Below, in pieces: positions 48,413 to 56,621 of a stretch of 57,658 nucleotides of DNA. Under the pieces are notes generated by a model that was not told the origin of the DNA, did no database searches, and worked only from the letters and a program-made list of their open reading frames with translations. How positions within the stretch are numbered: the first letter of the stretch is position 1; every line of letters begins with the position of its first letter. Position numbers and translations under genes: made by a program. The DNA is taken from NCBI GenBank assembly GCA_944389975.1, contig CALXOH010000049.1, positions 1 to 57,658 on the forward strand, read 5' to 3'. This stretch comes from an uncultured Spirochaetaceae bacterium. GTDB taxonomy: Bacteria; Spirochaetota; Spirochaetia; Sphaerochaetales; Sphaerochaetaceae.

Positions 48413-49321
48413 TCAATGGTACCAAAGTTCGACTTTGATCGGAAAGTGGTCGGAATAGCCTTCGCCCTCCTTCATATCGTACTTTTCGGGAATGCCATTT
48501 CCATCCGCCAGCTTTTCAAGATCAAGTACATCCACGTCGATTGCCTCGAATTCCCCGGAGAAGAAACCTGAGGAGAAGAACGCATCATCAAGCCTCTCCC
48601 ACGTGCCGTTGTAATAGTACGTGCCTTGACTGTCAAACCTTTCATCGAGGGCAGCGGAGTACAGCAGTTCGTCAGATACGTAATCGATATTCCCTGTTAT
48701 CGGGAAAAGCCCGGATGTACGGGTGTCTTCGTTGAAATCACCTATCACCATCGAATAATCGGAAGTGGTTGCATCAAGAAGGGTATCTATGTAATTCCAC
48801 TCCTCCTCCCTTTCTTCAGAGGAACCTTCCCCGATCTGACTTTTCAAGTGGACGACAAACACGCTCATCTTCTTCATTCCCAAGGGGAACACCAGTTCGA
48901 TCATCCCACGCCTTTTCCCATACTGGTGCAAAGCAACTCTCTCGGGTACCACTTTGGAGATGAATGCAATCTCCAACGGACCGTCGTTTTGCGTTATCCC
49001 GTAGTAATGGTACCCTTTGTCGTAGAGCATCAATGCAATATCCCTGACTATCTCCTCAGACTCGATCTCCTGGAATACAAGCACATCAGAAAGGAATTCA
49101 TCGTCATTGAAAACCGATGAGTAGATATCCAGACGTTCCAAGTACTCTTCATCCCCATAGCCCTCGTTGCTTGAAAGGGGCGGAAATTCATCGCCGTCAT
49201 CAGTGCCGTCGAAGAGAAGGTAGAGGTTGTACGAAGTAATTGAAAAAGTGGAAACACGTTCCCCTTCACACGAGTAAAGAAGCAGTAGAGAGAGTAAAAA
49301 AGGGATATAAGCAAGCCTCAT
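48413..49321 (-). CDS. Endonuclease/exonuclease/phosphatase-fold lipoprotein
   Basis: A 302-aa exported EEP-family protein: lipobox Cys18 (LYSC), then TSYNLYL, VFQEIES (catalytic Glu), HLKSQ, IGDFNED and a C-terminal YSDHFPI with the catalytic His, all in the correct order. It is therefore likely an active Mg-dependent phosphodiesterase, possibly a surface nuclease or sphingomyelinase-like enzyme; substrate unknown. Lipid anchoring puts it in the periplasm or on the surface. It starts 32 nt from the clpP stop. Confidence 0.82.
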   Translation of the reverse strand: MRLAYIPFLLSLLLLYSCEGERVSTFSITSYNLYLLFDGTDDGDEFPPLSSNEGYGDEEYLERLDIYSSVFNDDEFLSDVLVFQEIESEEIVRDIALMLYDKGYHYYGITQNDGPLEIAFISKVVPERVALHQYGKRRGMIELVFPLGMKKMSVFVVHLKSQIGEGSSEEREEEWNYIDTLLDATTSDYSMVIGDFNEDTRTSGLFPITGNIDYVSDELLYSAALDERFDSQGTYYYNGTWERLDDAFFSSGFFSGEFEAIDVDVLDLEKLADGNGIPEKYDMKEGEGYSDHFPIKVELWYH

Positions 49322-49353
49322 ATCCCTTGAAGTGCATCAAAGTGCGATCTTGT

Positions 49354-49923
49354 TCAAATTATTTCAGAAAGCGAATGTATTACCTTGCCGACGATTCCGT
49401 ACTCAAGTGCCTCTTCTGCATCAAGCCAATGATCGCGCTCCGTGTCGGTCATAACCTTCTCCAAAGGCATTCCAGTGCTCTCTGAGATGATCGAGTCGAG
49501 CTTCTTTCTCAGCTGTCCTATCTTCTCCGCCTGTATATCCATGTCGATTGCCACTCCCTTCATCTCGGAAAGGGGCTGGTGTATCAGGTATGTTGAATTC
49601 GGAAGGGAATACCTTCTATCCTTCTCTGTTGCAAGGTATATCAGCGCCGCAGCAGATGCTACGAGACCGAGCCCTACTACATTGACTTTCGCCTTGCATG
49701 CCTTGATCATGTCATAGATCGCAAAACCTGAGTAGACGTCGCCTCCGGGGCTGTCGATATATACTGTCACGCCCTCATCAGATTCTCCATCAAGTACCAG
49801 AAGTTCCTTAGCGAACTTGTATGCGCTTTCCATGGATATCTCACCGGAGATGATGAGCGTCCTGGCTTTCATCAATTTCTCATCCAAAGCTGGATTCTGT
49901 ATGTTCTCTTTCTTTTCTTCCAT
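49354..49923 (-). CDS. ClpP-like serine protease subunit
   Basis: A 189-aa ClpP-fold protein with an intact triad: Ser in GLVASAAALIYLA (family GxxASMGA), His in LIHQPL, and Asp in TERDHWLDAEEALEYG. NSTYLIHQP and SPGGDVYSG are typical. The motif around the serine differs from the usual MGQAASMGAF and resembles a second ClpP paralogue. The ATG at 49923 has no strong ribosome-binding site; the long upstream frame reads into the era gene on the other strand. No clpX or clpA is nearby. Confidence 0.88.
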   Translation of the reverse strand: MEEKKENIQNPALDEKLMKARTLIISGEISMESAYKFAKELLVLDGESDEGVTVYIDSPGGDVYSGFAIYDMIKACKAKVNVVGLGLVASAAALIYLATEKDRRYSLPNSTYLIHQPLSEMKGVAIDMDIQAEKIGQLRKKLDSIISESTGMPLEKVMTDTERDHWLDAEEALEYGIVGKVIHSLSEII

Positions 49924-49992
49924 ACTGTTTAGAATAGCCTTAAAGGGGCGCAATGTGTAGTTGCCTTTCCTTTTTTTGTCTATCATGAAGGC

Positions 49993-50889
49993 ATGAAGAG
50001 TGCGACAGTGACCGTAATCGGCAGACCGAGTGCCGGGAAAAGTACATTGGTAAACACAATTTCGGGGATGAAAGTCTCGATAACCGCCAAAACTCCGCAA
50101 ACAACGCGTAAGAGGATCAAAGGGATATACACCGACGGGCGCGGGCAATTGGTGTTCGTAGACACCCCGGGATACCATATATCCGGAAAGGAGATGAACA
50201 AAAGGCTTCAGAAGGAGACCCTGGATTCCCTTGAGGATACCGACATCATCCTCTATGTGATAGACGGCAAGAGAAAGCCGATGGAAGAGGATGGGAAGAT
50301 TGCAGAACTGATCAGACGATCGGGAACCACATCAGTTGTCGTGATAAACAAGATGGATATCTTGGAAAAAGAGGAAATGAATGAGGCCTCGTCTTTTGCA
50401 AAGAGAGAACTTCCGGAAAGTCCGGTGCTCTTTGCGTCAGCATCATTGGACAATGGCGTGGACGAGGTATTGATCGCGCTCTTTGAAAAGGCACCCGAGG
50501 GGGAGATGCTATACGATGAGAGTGCGTATACCGACCAGCCATTGGAATTCAGGATTTCGGAGATCATACGGGAAAAGACGATAAGCACACTCAAGGATGA
50601 GATGCCGCATGCAGTCTTTGTAGAGATTGCCGACATGGAGTATGACGAAGAAAACAAAAAAGTCTGGGTACGCGCATTCATAAACGTCGAACGGGACGGG
50701 CAGAAGGGAATAATAGTCGGAAAAGGTGGAGAGAATATAAAACGGATCAGAAAGGAATCGTTCAAGGAGATTAAAAGGATATTCCCCGGCTCAAGCCTTG
50801 AACTCGATCTACGGGTCAAGACCCAGAAGAACTGGAGGAACGACCAGGTGATCCTCGACAAGATATTCAACGAACTGGGAAACAGGTAA
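49993..50889 (+). CDS. GTPase Era
   Basis: A 298-aa ribosome-assembly GTPase binding the 3' end of 16S rRNA. G1 GRPSAGKST, G3 DTPGYH, G4 NKMD and the KH domain with GKGGENIKRI are all seen, and PQTTRK is the switch I signature. Length is normal. Divergent from clpP with a 69-nt gap that should hold both promoters. Confidence 0.96.
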   Translation: MKSATVTVIGRPSAGKSTLVNTISGMKVSITAKTPQTTRKRIKGIYTDGRGQLVFVDTPGYHISGKEMNKRLQKETLDSLEDTDIILYVIDGKRKPMEEDGKIAELIRRSGTTSVVVINKMDILEKEEMNEASSFAKRELPESPVLFASASLDNGVDEVLIALFEKAPEGEMLYDESAYTDQPLEFRISEIIREKTISTLKDEMPHAVFVEIADMEYDEENKKVWVRAFINVERDGQKGIIVGKGGENIKRIRKESFKEIKRIFPGSSLELDLRVKTQKNWRNDQVILDKIFNELGNR

Positions 50890-50894
50890 GGGCT

Positions 50895-51668
50895 ATGAAA
50901 CTGTTCGTCTTGGGAAAAACATCGCTCAGCACGAAATTCTGGACAAAAGGGAATGAGATAACAAGAAAATCCGAAGACTATTCGGGTGCGTTCTCCAAAG
51001 CCCTGGCGCTAAAGCGTAGTTCGCTGGATCCGACGCTCGTCACAAACGTGGATGAAGAACTGGTCAAAAGAACAACTGATGAGAATATAACGCTCGCAGA
51101 GGGTACGGCACACGTAATGCCGATTGCATTGGAAATCGACGGGGAAAGATATGAAGAGAAGTTTGATCTTGAAATTCCCGTTCCGGATATCGCTTCGGAT
51201 GACGTCGTGCTAGCCGGGAAATCGACCGGATGCGGGATTGAATTCCTGGACTACACGGAGCGCGATGCAAAGAATATGGAAATCGAAAGGGATGCCACGA
51301 TATTCCTTTCGGAGAAAAGCGCATCAGAGCTTGCTTCGTTTGAGAAAAAGATAGAGAAGGAGGAAGATGTCCTGGACCTCTTCTCATCCCTCGTGACGCT
51401 TTCTTCAAAAGCCCGATTCGTCGTGAAATTCAACCACGGCGCATACTATGTGCACAAGATGGAACTTGCGTACAGCGGAGAGTACAAGACATTCAGGATA
51501 GATGAGCGGGGAGCGATGGACGCTTTCATCGCATACTACACTGCAAGCATTCTGAACGGGCTTGATGAAGAGGGTGCGCTCAAAGTTGCGATGAAAGCCG
51601 AAGGGCTGTCAGCATCGAGGTACGGGGACGCACTCTCGATGCCGTATGAAAGCGATATATTCGCCTGA
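50895..51668 (+). CDS. Degenerate PfkB-like sugar-kinase-fold protein
   Basis: A 257-aa protein whose C-terminal third has the PfkB signature in altered form: ERGAMDAFIAYYTASILNG, corresponding to the family anion-hole motif GAGDAF with the catalytic Asp kept but the second Gly replaced. The N-terminal half has no GGxxxN-type substrate motif. It is therefore a reduced ribokinase-fold protein with unclear activity. It starts 5 nt after era, with AGGTAAGGG as ribosome-binding site, so the two should be co-transcribed. No function can be named. Confidence 0.55.
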   Translation: MKLFVLGKTSLSTKFWTKGNEITRKSEDYSGAFSKALALKRSSLDPTLVTNVDEELVKRTTDENITLAEGTAHVMPIALEIDGERYEEKFDLEIPVPDIASDDVVLAGKSTGCGIEFLDYTERDAKNMEIERDATIFLSEKSASELASFEKKIEKEEDVLDLFSSLVTLSSKARFVVKFNHGAYYVHKMELAYSGEYKTFRIDERGAMDAFIAYYTASILNGLDEEGALKVAMKAEGLSASRYGDALSMPYESDIFA

Positions 51669-51670
51669 GA

Positions 51671-53260
51671 TCAACAATACAGGGAAAGGATGTCCAACAG
51701 TCTTTCCTTCCCTACTATCTTCATGAACTGGGCAAGCTTCGGGCCCCGTTCCTTTCCGATGAGCGCCTTGTAGACGACCTTGAAGAAATCTCCGTTCTCA
51801 AGCCCGTTATCCTCCGCAGCCTTGTATATGTACTGGCTGAATTCCTTCTCGCTGGAAGAATCAAGGAACGCCGAAACGTACTTCGAAAGGTCCCTGATGG
51901 CATTGATCTCGGCTTCAGTTGCATCAAGAAGTGTCTTTCCCGTGCTCAGCGAGAACTTGAACTCCTCCGGAGCATACTTCCCGATCCAATTCCAAGCTGC
52001 GACAAGCCTTGCCCTGAGCCTTTCGATCTGCCCGGGTTTGACGTCGTCAAGGGAGCTGATGACCTTCCCGATATCCCCTGCATGGATCTGCAGCAGGTTG
52101 CATAGATGCCTGAACGGCGCCTGGTAACCGGGTTCTGTGGGAATCGCATTCCCGTCGACCTGGGAAAGCTCGTACGTCCTCTTCTCCTTCTCCCTTCGCT
52201 GCTCTTTGACATCCAACAGTCCGAAGTAAATCCTTTCCGTGTTGTCATAGTCCTCGTAGATCTTGAGTACATCGAGATCGAATGAGATCGCAAACTCGCT
52301 TCCCGGCCTCGTACCGACGAAGAGGTAGCGGACTATCTCGGGGGTATAGATCTCAAGCACGTCGGAAAGGTCTGCAACCTCTCCACTCGAGGAACTCATC
52401 TTTCCACCCATTCCCTTGAGCTTGATGAAATCGTAACGTAGCGTCACCGGGGCTTCCCCTCCGAATATCTTCACGATCTTCTTCGACGTATCGTACGATC
52501 CACCCTCTGTGAGGTGGTCCTTTCCGCCAGGTTCGAAATCGACGTGCTCATACGCCCAACGCATCGGCCAGTCGATCCTCCAGGGAAGCTTTGTGTTCGG
52601 AGTTGTACGGATATCGATGGTTTCAACCTTGTCGAGTTCCTTGTCCCTATATGTCAATCCCCACTCGCCGTCCCATGAAAGGACTTCAGTGTCATCCTTG
52701 TTGGTAAAGGATGAGAAGACAGAGACCGGGAACCAGTTCTCTCCAAGAGGCTCCGTCCTGTACTCGTCAAGTATTTCCCTTATCTCGTCGCGGTGCTCCA
52801 AAGCACACCTTATGCCTTCCTTGTAGACGTTACTCCTGTACCTCTCCGCTTCGTAGATGTACTCGGGGTATACGCCGACGGAAGGGAGGGCCTTCTCGAC
52901 CTTGACTTCATTTGCACGGGCGTAGTTTTCCGCAATACCCCTTGTATCCGGGACGAAAGTGATCGGCATACGAAGGTATTTCTCAAGCATTTCCGGTTCA
53001 GGCATGTTCTTTGGAACCTTCCTGAAGACATCATAGTCATCCCAGGAATAGATGAATCTTACTTTCTTTCCCCTTTCCCTGAGGGCACGCACAACCAGTT
53101 CGACTGTGATTATCTCCCTGAAGTTCCCGATGTGCACAGTTCCCGACGGTGTGATGCCTGATGCACATGTATATATTTCCTTGTCACCTTTCTCGCGGAT
53201 GATCTTCTCCGCCATCTGATCGGCCCAATGAATGGCCGCACTCTTCATCTCTTCACTCAT
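51671..53260 (-). CDS. Lysyl-tRNA synthetase, class I
   Basis: A 529-aa class I LysRS, the form found in archaea, spirochaetes and a few other bacteria. The two active-site motifs are present: HIGN (TVHIGNFREI) and KMSSSSG (KMSKS-type). The C-terminal anticodon-binding region is the usual helical bundle. It is unrelated to the class II LysS common in most bacteria. Gene overlaps nothing; the stop lies 2 nt from the convergent stop of the PfkB-like gene. The ATG lacks a clear ribosome-binding site. Confidence 0.96.
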   Translation of the reverse strand: MSEEMKSAAIHWADQMAEKIIREKGDKEIYTCASGITPSGTVHIGNFREIITVELVVRALRERGKKVRFIYSWDDYDVFRKVPKNMPEPEMLEKYLRMPITFVPDTRGIAENYARANEVKVEKALPSVGVYPEYIYEAERYRSNVYKEGIRCALEHRDEIREILDEYRTEPLGENWFPVSVFSSFTNKDDTEVLSWDGEWGLTYRDKELDKVETIDIRTTPNTKLPWRIDWPMRWAYEHVDFEPGGKDHLTEGGSYDTSKKIVKIFGGEAPVTLRYDFIKLKGMGGKMSSSSGEVADLSDVLEIYTPEIVRYLFVGTRPGSEFAISFDLDVLKIYEDYDNTERIYFGLLDVKEQRREKEKRTYELSQVDGNAIPTEPGYQAPFRHLCNLLQIHAGDIGKVISSLDDVKPGQIERLRARLVAAWNWIGKYAPEEFKFSLSTGKTLLDATEAEINAIRDLSKYVSAFLDSSSEKEFSQYIYKAAEDNGLENGDFFKVVYKALIGKERGPKLAQFMKIVGKERLLDILSLYC

Positions 53261-53287
53261 AGCCAGTAAATTATGTCAGTTAATCAT

Positions 53288-53785
53288 TTACTCTTCAAGC
53301 GCCAGTCGATCCGGGAGGAGCGACAAGAGATGTGAGAATGATTTTTTCTCGCCATCCGTGACCTCACGAACATTCCCGTCCTGATAAATCGCATAAAGAG
53401 GAAGAGACTGCTCGCATGAGGAAAGGAGAGAAATCCCCGATTTCCCCAAAACTCCGTAAGGTCGTCCGAACTCATCCTTCCCTGCAGTTCCGATCCTGAC
53501 GGCGAAATCACCGGATGCGATCGAACAGGGTATGTTCCCCGACTTCGAGTAGAGCCTTGCATCGACAATCTCCCCATCCATTCCCAGATAGACGTAGACA
53601 AGTAGTTCAAGATCCAGATGATACTCCTCGCCCGCGCTTTTCATGTAATAGCACGTAGTATCTGAAAACGGATCGTAAGAGATCGATAGAGTTCTCCATA
53701 CGTTCTCATCGAGCACATCTTCAATCGACGTGCATGACGAGAACAAAACAACAAACAACACCAAGAACCTCAGAAACCTTGCCAT
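53288..53785 (-). CDS. Uncharacterised small lipoprotein
   Basis: A 165-aa lipoprotein with lipobox Cys18 (LFSSC) and a beta-rich mature part containing YDPFSDTTCYYMKS, LLVYVYLGMDGEIVDARLY and GKDEFGRPYGVLG. I do not recognise a family. The start at 53785 follows GGAAGGAAAAGTC and gives a proper signal peptide, while the open frame upstream overlaps the divergent gene. It sits 27 nt upstream of lysK and could share its transcript. Confidence 0.6.
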   Translation of the reverse strand: MARFLRFLVLFVVLFSSCTSIEDVLDENVWRTLSISYDPFSDTTCYYMKSAGEEYHLDLELLVYVYLGMDGEIVDARLYSKSGNIPCSIASGDFAVRIGTAGKDEFGRPYGVLGKSGISLLSSCEQSLPLYAIYQDGNVREVTDGEKKSFSHLLSLLPDRLALEE

Positions 53786-53824
53786 GACTTTTCCTTCCGC
53801 ACTTTTGTAAATTATCATAGAAAC

Positions 53825-54379
53825 ATGAAAAAATCCTCTCTTGCCATATTTCTCGTTCTTGCAATCACACCACTCTTCGCCGATGGCGTGGGGATATTCC
53901 ACGACTCGGAAGACGGATACCTTGCCGTCTCTGATATCTATCCCGTTGATTCCGTACTATCCGTAACCGACATGGCAACGGGCAACGAAGTCGATGTGCT
54001 TGTAAAAGAAAAAGATGTTCTTCCTCCGGATAGAAGCGTTCTCTTGAACGATGAAGCTGCAAACGCACTCGGAATCGATGAGGAAGGGTTTGCTGAATGC
54101 AGTATAGTCGTCAAGAAGGAAGCTCCGGGCGAAGAAGAATTGTATGACAGCGCATGGTCATCATTCCTCATAGGCCCGTTCTCCACAAATGAAGAGGCAT
54201 ATTCGACATATTCCATGATAAAAGGAAAGGGAATACGCCTTGTCGGGGAGAGAAAAGACGATGGGATATACCTCATCATCAGGTACATAACCCTTTTCGA
54301 GAGACAACGGATCCGTAGCATATTGGAGGAGAACGGATTACAATTCGAGATGGGACCAGAGGAAAACCCGTACATATGA
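53825..54379 (+). CDS. RlpA-like (DPBB) protein with SPOR-like C-terminus
   Basis: A 184-aa exported protein: signal peptide (about 1-19), a double-psi beta-barrel-like part (about 30-100; SVTDMATGNEVDVLVKE, RSVLLNDEAANALGIDEEG), and a SPOR-like domain (about 112-184; FLIGPFSTNEEAYSTYSMIKGKGI). RlpA proteins cleave or bind denuded glycan at septa; the catalytic Asp/His pair of DPBB transglycosylases is not evident, so this may only bind. It overlaps the next gene by 4 nt. Confidence 0.7.
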   Translation: MKKSSLAIFLVLAITPLFADGVGIFHDSEDGYLAVSDIYPVDSVLSVTDMATGNEVDVLVKEKDVLPPDRSVLLNDEAANALGIDEEGFAECSIVVKKEAPGEEELYDSAWSSFLIGPFSTNEEAYSTYSMIKGKGIRLVGERKDDGIYLIIRYITLFERQRIRSILEENGLQFEMGPEENPYI

Positions 54380-54915
54380 TTAAAATGCTTCATGCACTCC
54401 TTTTCCCACTCGAGGGGTGGCCGCTTGCAGTGATGATAGTTCTCTCGATGATACTCTCAAGCATCATCGTAAACAAAATGAATTACGAATTCCTGTCGAA
54501 AATCTATTATTTCTTCCGTATCCGCCCGATCGAGAAGGACGGCATGATCTACGAGAAGTACTTCAAGATACGCAAGTGGAAGGAGTATGTGCCTTCGGTG
54601 AGTTCATTTGACAAGAAACACTTGGATAGGAATATTACGATCCCATACCTCAAGGCATACCTTCTGGAGAACCTCCGCGCGGAGGTGTGCCATCACATGA
54701 TGTTGATCATGGGGATTGTTTTTGTTTTCATCACGCCATCATATGTAAACAGCCGGATCATATCGTTCACGGCAGTTGCGAACATACCGTGCATCATGAT
54801 CCAGCGCTACAACAGGCCCCGATTCGAGAAAGTTCTCAAACGAAAGCTCGAAAAGGAATCAGAAGTCAAGGAAGAATGTAAAAGCGCCGACGAATCTGTT
54901 TCCTGGATCCTGTAG
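54376..54915 (+). CDS. Integral membrane acyltransferase, CrtO-like
   Basis: A 179-aa protein with two to three membrane helices (about 17-33, 108-122, 130-145). The pattern of the glycosyl-4,4'-diaponeurosporenoate acyltransferase (CrtO) family is visible: KIRKWKEYVPSV, then LENLRAEVCHHMM and ANIPCIMIQRYNRPR. CrtO esterifies the sugar of staphyloxanthin, but no carotenoid gene is present here, so the acceptor is unknown. It overlaps the SPOR gene by 4 nt and the convergent barrel gene by 57 nt at its 3' end. Confidence 0.65.
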   Translation: MIKMLHALLFPLEGWPLAVMIVLSMILSSIIVNKMNYEFLSKIYYFFRIRPIEKDGMIYEKYFKIRKWKEYVPSVSSFDKKHLDRNITIPYLKAYLLENLRAEVCHHMMLIMGIVFVFITPSYVNSRIISFTAVANIPCIMIQRYNRPRFEKVLKRKLEKESEVKEECKSADESVSWIL

Positions 54916-56046
54916 CTTCGAACCGTTCCCGATTATATATGCAATCTCATAGCCGAGATCGATCATATCTGCAACCGTTATCGTAAACTGTGCTCCCGTA
55001 CTCATCAGAAGGTTGAAGTTTCCGTTGGTATATTCGCAAGACGCTCCCTTTTGGGTATTGAAGTACGATCCGGCACCATATCCGATATCGAAGAACACAT
55101 TGATCCTGGGTCTGAGCCAGTTAAGGCCCAAGCCCGGTCCGGCGAAGCGGATGTCGAGGTTGTTCACCATCGTAAGCTGCGTGTTGTATGAGAATTTGCT
55201 ATAGCCGCGTACCCTTCGACCCAGCGATACGCTCTCCTGGGCATATACGGGTACTGCACTTCCGTCGGTCCATGAGACGTTGAAGCGGTCGATAAGTACA
55301 ATGCTGAGCCAGGTCTGGCCTGCGCTTTTGAGTTCATATAGCGTGACTGCCCCTACTGCATTCAGCTGGAGCGTGTAGTAATCTGCAAAGCCATCGAGTG
55401 CGCTATTGAGTGCGCGTGGGGCGTAGGATGCAAAAAGGTTTACAGTCACACCTTGGTTGTAAACGATGTTGTCATCCATCATGTTGAATTGAAATTCGAG
55501 GTCGAACGACGTCCCCAGGAATTGATGATTGCCCGCAAGATCCGGATAGACTGCACCTGAATAGTTTTTGCCAAGGTAATAATCGAGAGTGTGGAACATT
55601 CCATATGAAGAGTTCTTTCCTACGAAAAGGTTATCCATGTTGGTTTCGTACCTCAGATTGGCGCCAGCCTGGAGCGTGAGCATGTCATCGAAAAAACCTT
55701 GGACGAACCGCAGTTGGAAATCAACTTCAGCAAAGTCATATGTTACTGCTTCGTCATTCACTTCACTCTTTACAGAGGGATGGATCGTCGAACCATCCAC
55801 TGGATCCTGCCAAAGCCTCCGCTGCATATACCCGCCGCCGACGAGCACCTGGAGTTCTGAGGAGCTGGAGGATGGATTGAAATCATAGCCGGCACCAAGC
55901 ATCACATAGGAAGGACAAAAACCTACAAGGATCTCGGGATGCTGATCAAGATCGGCGAAAATGAAACGCCATCCGGTCCCCTCTTTCGCGCCGAGAGGAG
56001 CAAACAAAGTTATAGCAAGCAATATCGTAAGGAAAAACCGCTTCAT
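54859..56046 (-). CDS. Outer-membrane beta-barrel-like protein
   Basis: A 395-aa exported protein: signal peptide (MKRFFLTI... cleaved after LGA), then about fourteen or more amphipathic strands rich in Tyr, Phe and Gly, ending in FTFFLDF with a terminal Phe, the usual barrel-assembly signal. No family recognised. Start at 56046 has GGAGGAG; the upstream open frame lies in the AT-rich promoter region. The 3' end overlaps the convergent acyltransferase gene by 57 nt. Confidence 0.65.
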   Translation of the reverse strand: MKRFFLTILLAITLFAPLGAKEGTGWRFIFADLDQHPEILVGFCPSYVMLGAGYDFNPSSSSSELQVLVGGGYMQRRLWQDPVDGSTIHPSVKSEVNDEAVTYDFAEVDFQLRFVQGFFDDMLTLQAGANLRYETNMDNLFVGKNSSYGMFHTLDYYLGKNYSGAVYPDLAGNHQFLGTSFDLEFQFNMMDDNIVYNQGVTVNLFASYAPRALNSALDGFADYYTLQLNAVGAVTLYELKSAGQTWLSIVLIDRFNVSWTDGSAVPVYAQESVSLGRRVRGYSKFSYNTQLTMVNNLDIRFAGPGLGLNWLRPRINVFFDIGYGAGSYFNTQKGASCEYTNGNFNLLMSTGAQFTITVADMIDLGYEIAYIIGNGSKLQDPGNRFVGAFTFFLDF

Positions 56047-56232
56047 AAAATCTCCTCCGATATTATATAAGGAAAACATCAAACAGAACAATCTCACAAA
56101 GTGTGTCAAGAAAAAACATAACAAGATATTTACGCTCACGTCAGTCACGAAAAACATCTTTACAAATAATTCATTTTCATTTATAAAAAGCGAACGGAGC
56201 TAAAACTCCAGTCGAGGTGAATAACTCGACAC
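56047..56232. other. AT-rich intergenic region between barrel gene and tRNA
   Basis: No gene. The plus-strand hairpin GTCGAG / CTCGAC (56212-56231) stands just before the tRNA, next to a short GGAG / CTCC stem. It could insulate the tRNA from read-through on the minus strand. A TATAAT (minus strand, around 56060) lies too close to the barrel gene ribosome-binding site to act as its promoter. Confidence 0.4.
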
Positions 56233-56305
56233 GGGCCTATAGCTCAGCGGTTAGAGCAAAGGACTCATAATCCTTGGGTCGCCGGTTCAAATCCAGCTGG
56301 GCCCA
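56233..56305 (+). tRNA. tRNA with anticodon CAT (elongator Met or Ile2)
   Basis: A 73-nt cloverleaf: acceptor GGGCCTA / TGGGCCC, D arm GCTC/GAGC, anticodon stem AAGGA/TCCTT with loop CTCATAA, T arm GCCGG/CCAGC. One T-stem pair is C51-A63, a mismatch. Discriminator A; CCA not encoded. It is not an initiator tRNA, since the first acceptor pair is G-C and there is no triple G-C in the anticodon stem. Met elongator and lysidine-modified Ile cannot be separated by sequence alone. Confidence 0.85.
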
Positions 56306-56348
56306 TCAACAAACACAGAAGGTGATACAAAGCCTTCTCTTGAAAAGC

Positions 56349-56388
56349 AAGGAGCGGTACTCCAAGGAGCCGCTCCTTATTTCTTTAT
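56349..56388 (+). terminator. Terminator after the tRNA
   Basis: Stem AAGGAGCGG / CCGCTCCTT (56349-56357, 56370-56378), then ATTTCTTTATAT. A smaller stem, AGAAGG / CCTTCT, lies upstream. Confidence 0.65.
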
Positions 56389-56497
56389 ATACAAAGAGTT
56401 GCGAAGCGGCTTACCAGAATCTGTCTATCATCTAGAGGTCATAAGAAGCCATGAAATCAGGTGTTTTCAGGACTTGTTACTGCAATCACTGTATTTC

Positions 56498-56560
56498 CCC
56501 TGAAATTTTAGCCACCCCTCTCAGAGTTTCGCCCAATTGTATCGAGTTTTGCCAAATAGT
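56498..56560. repeat. Three 20-bp-spaced repeats, IS21-like terminal remnant
   Basis: Three copies of a TTTyrGCC-like unit have their GCC at 56511, 56531 and 56551, exactly 20 bp apart (AATTTTAGCC, AGTTTCGCC, AGTTTTGCC). Multiple transposase-binding repeats near the ends are typical of IS21-type elements, and the neighbouring TGTATTTCCCC is compatible with such an end. No istA or istB gene is present, so this would be a remnant or a solitary end. Region 56389-56621 contains nothing else. Confidence 0.4.
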
Positions 56561-56621
56561 GTAAAAACGATAGAATTTATTGGAGTTTGAGAGGGCGGAG
56601 AATGAATCTCCACCCATTCCA

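Noticed and set aside
56060-56075. TATAAT-like site as promoter of the barrel gene
   Set aside because: It would start transcription inside the ribosome-binding site, 17 nt before the ATG.
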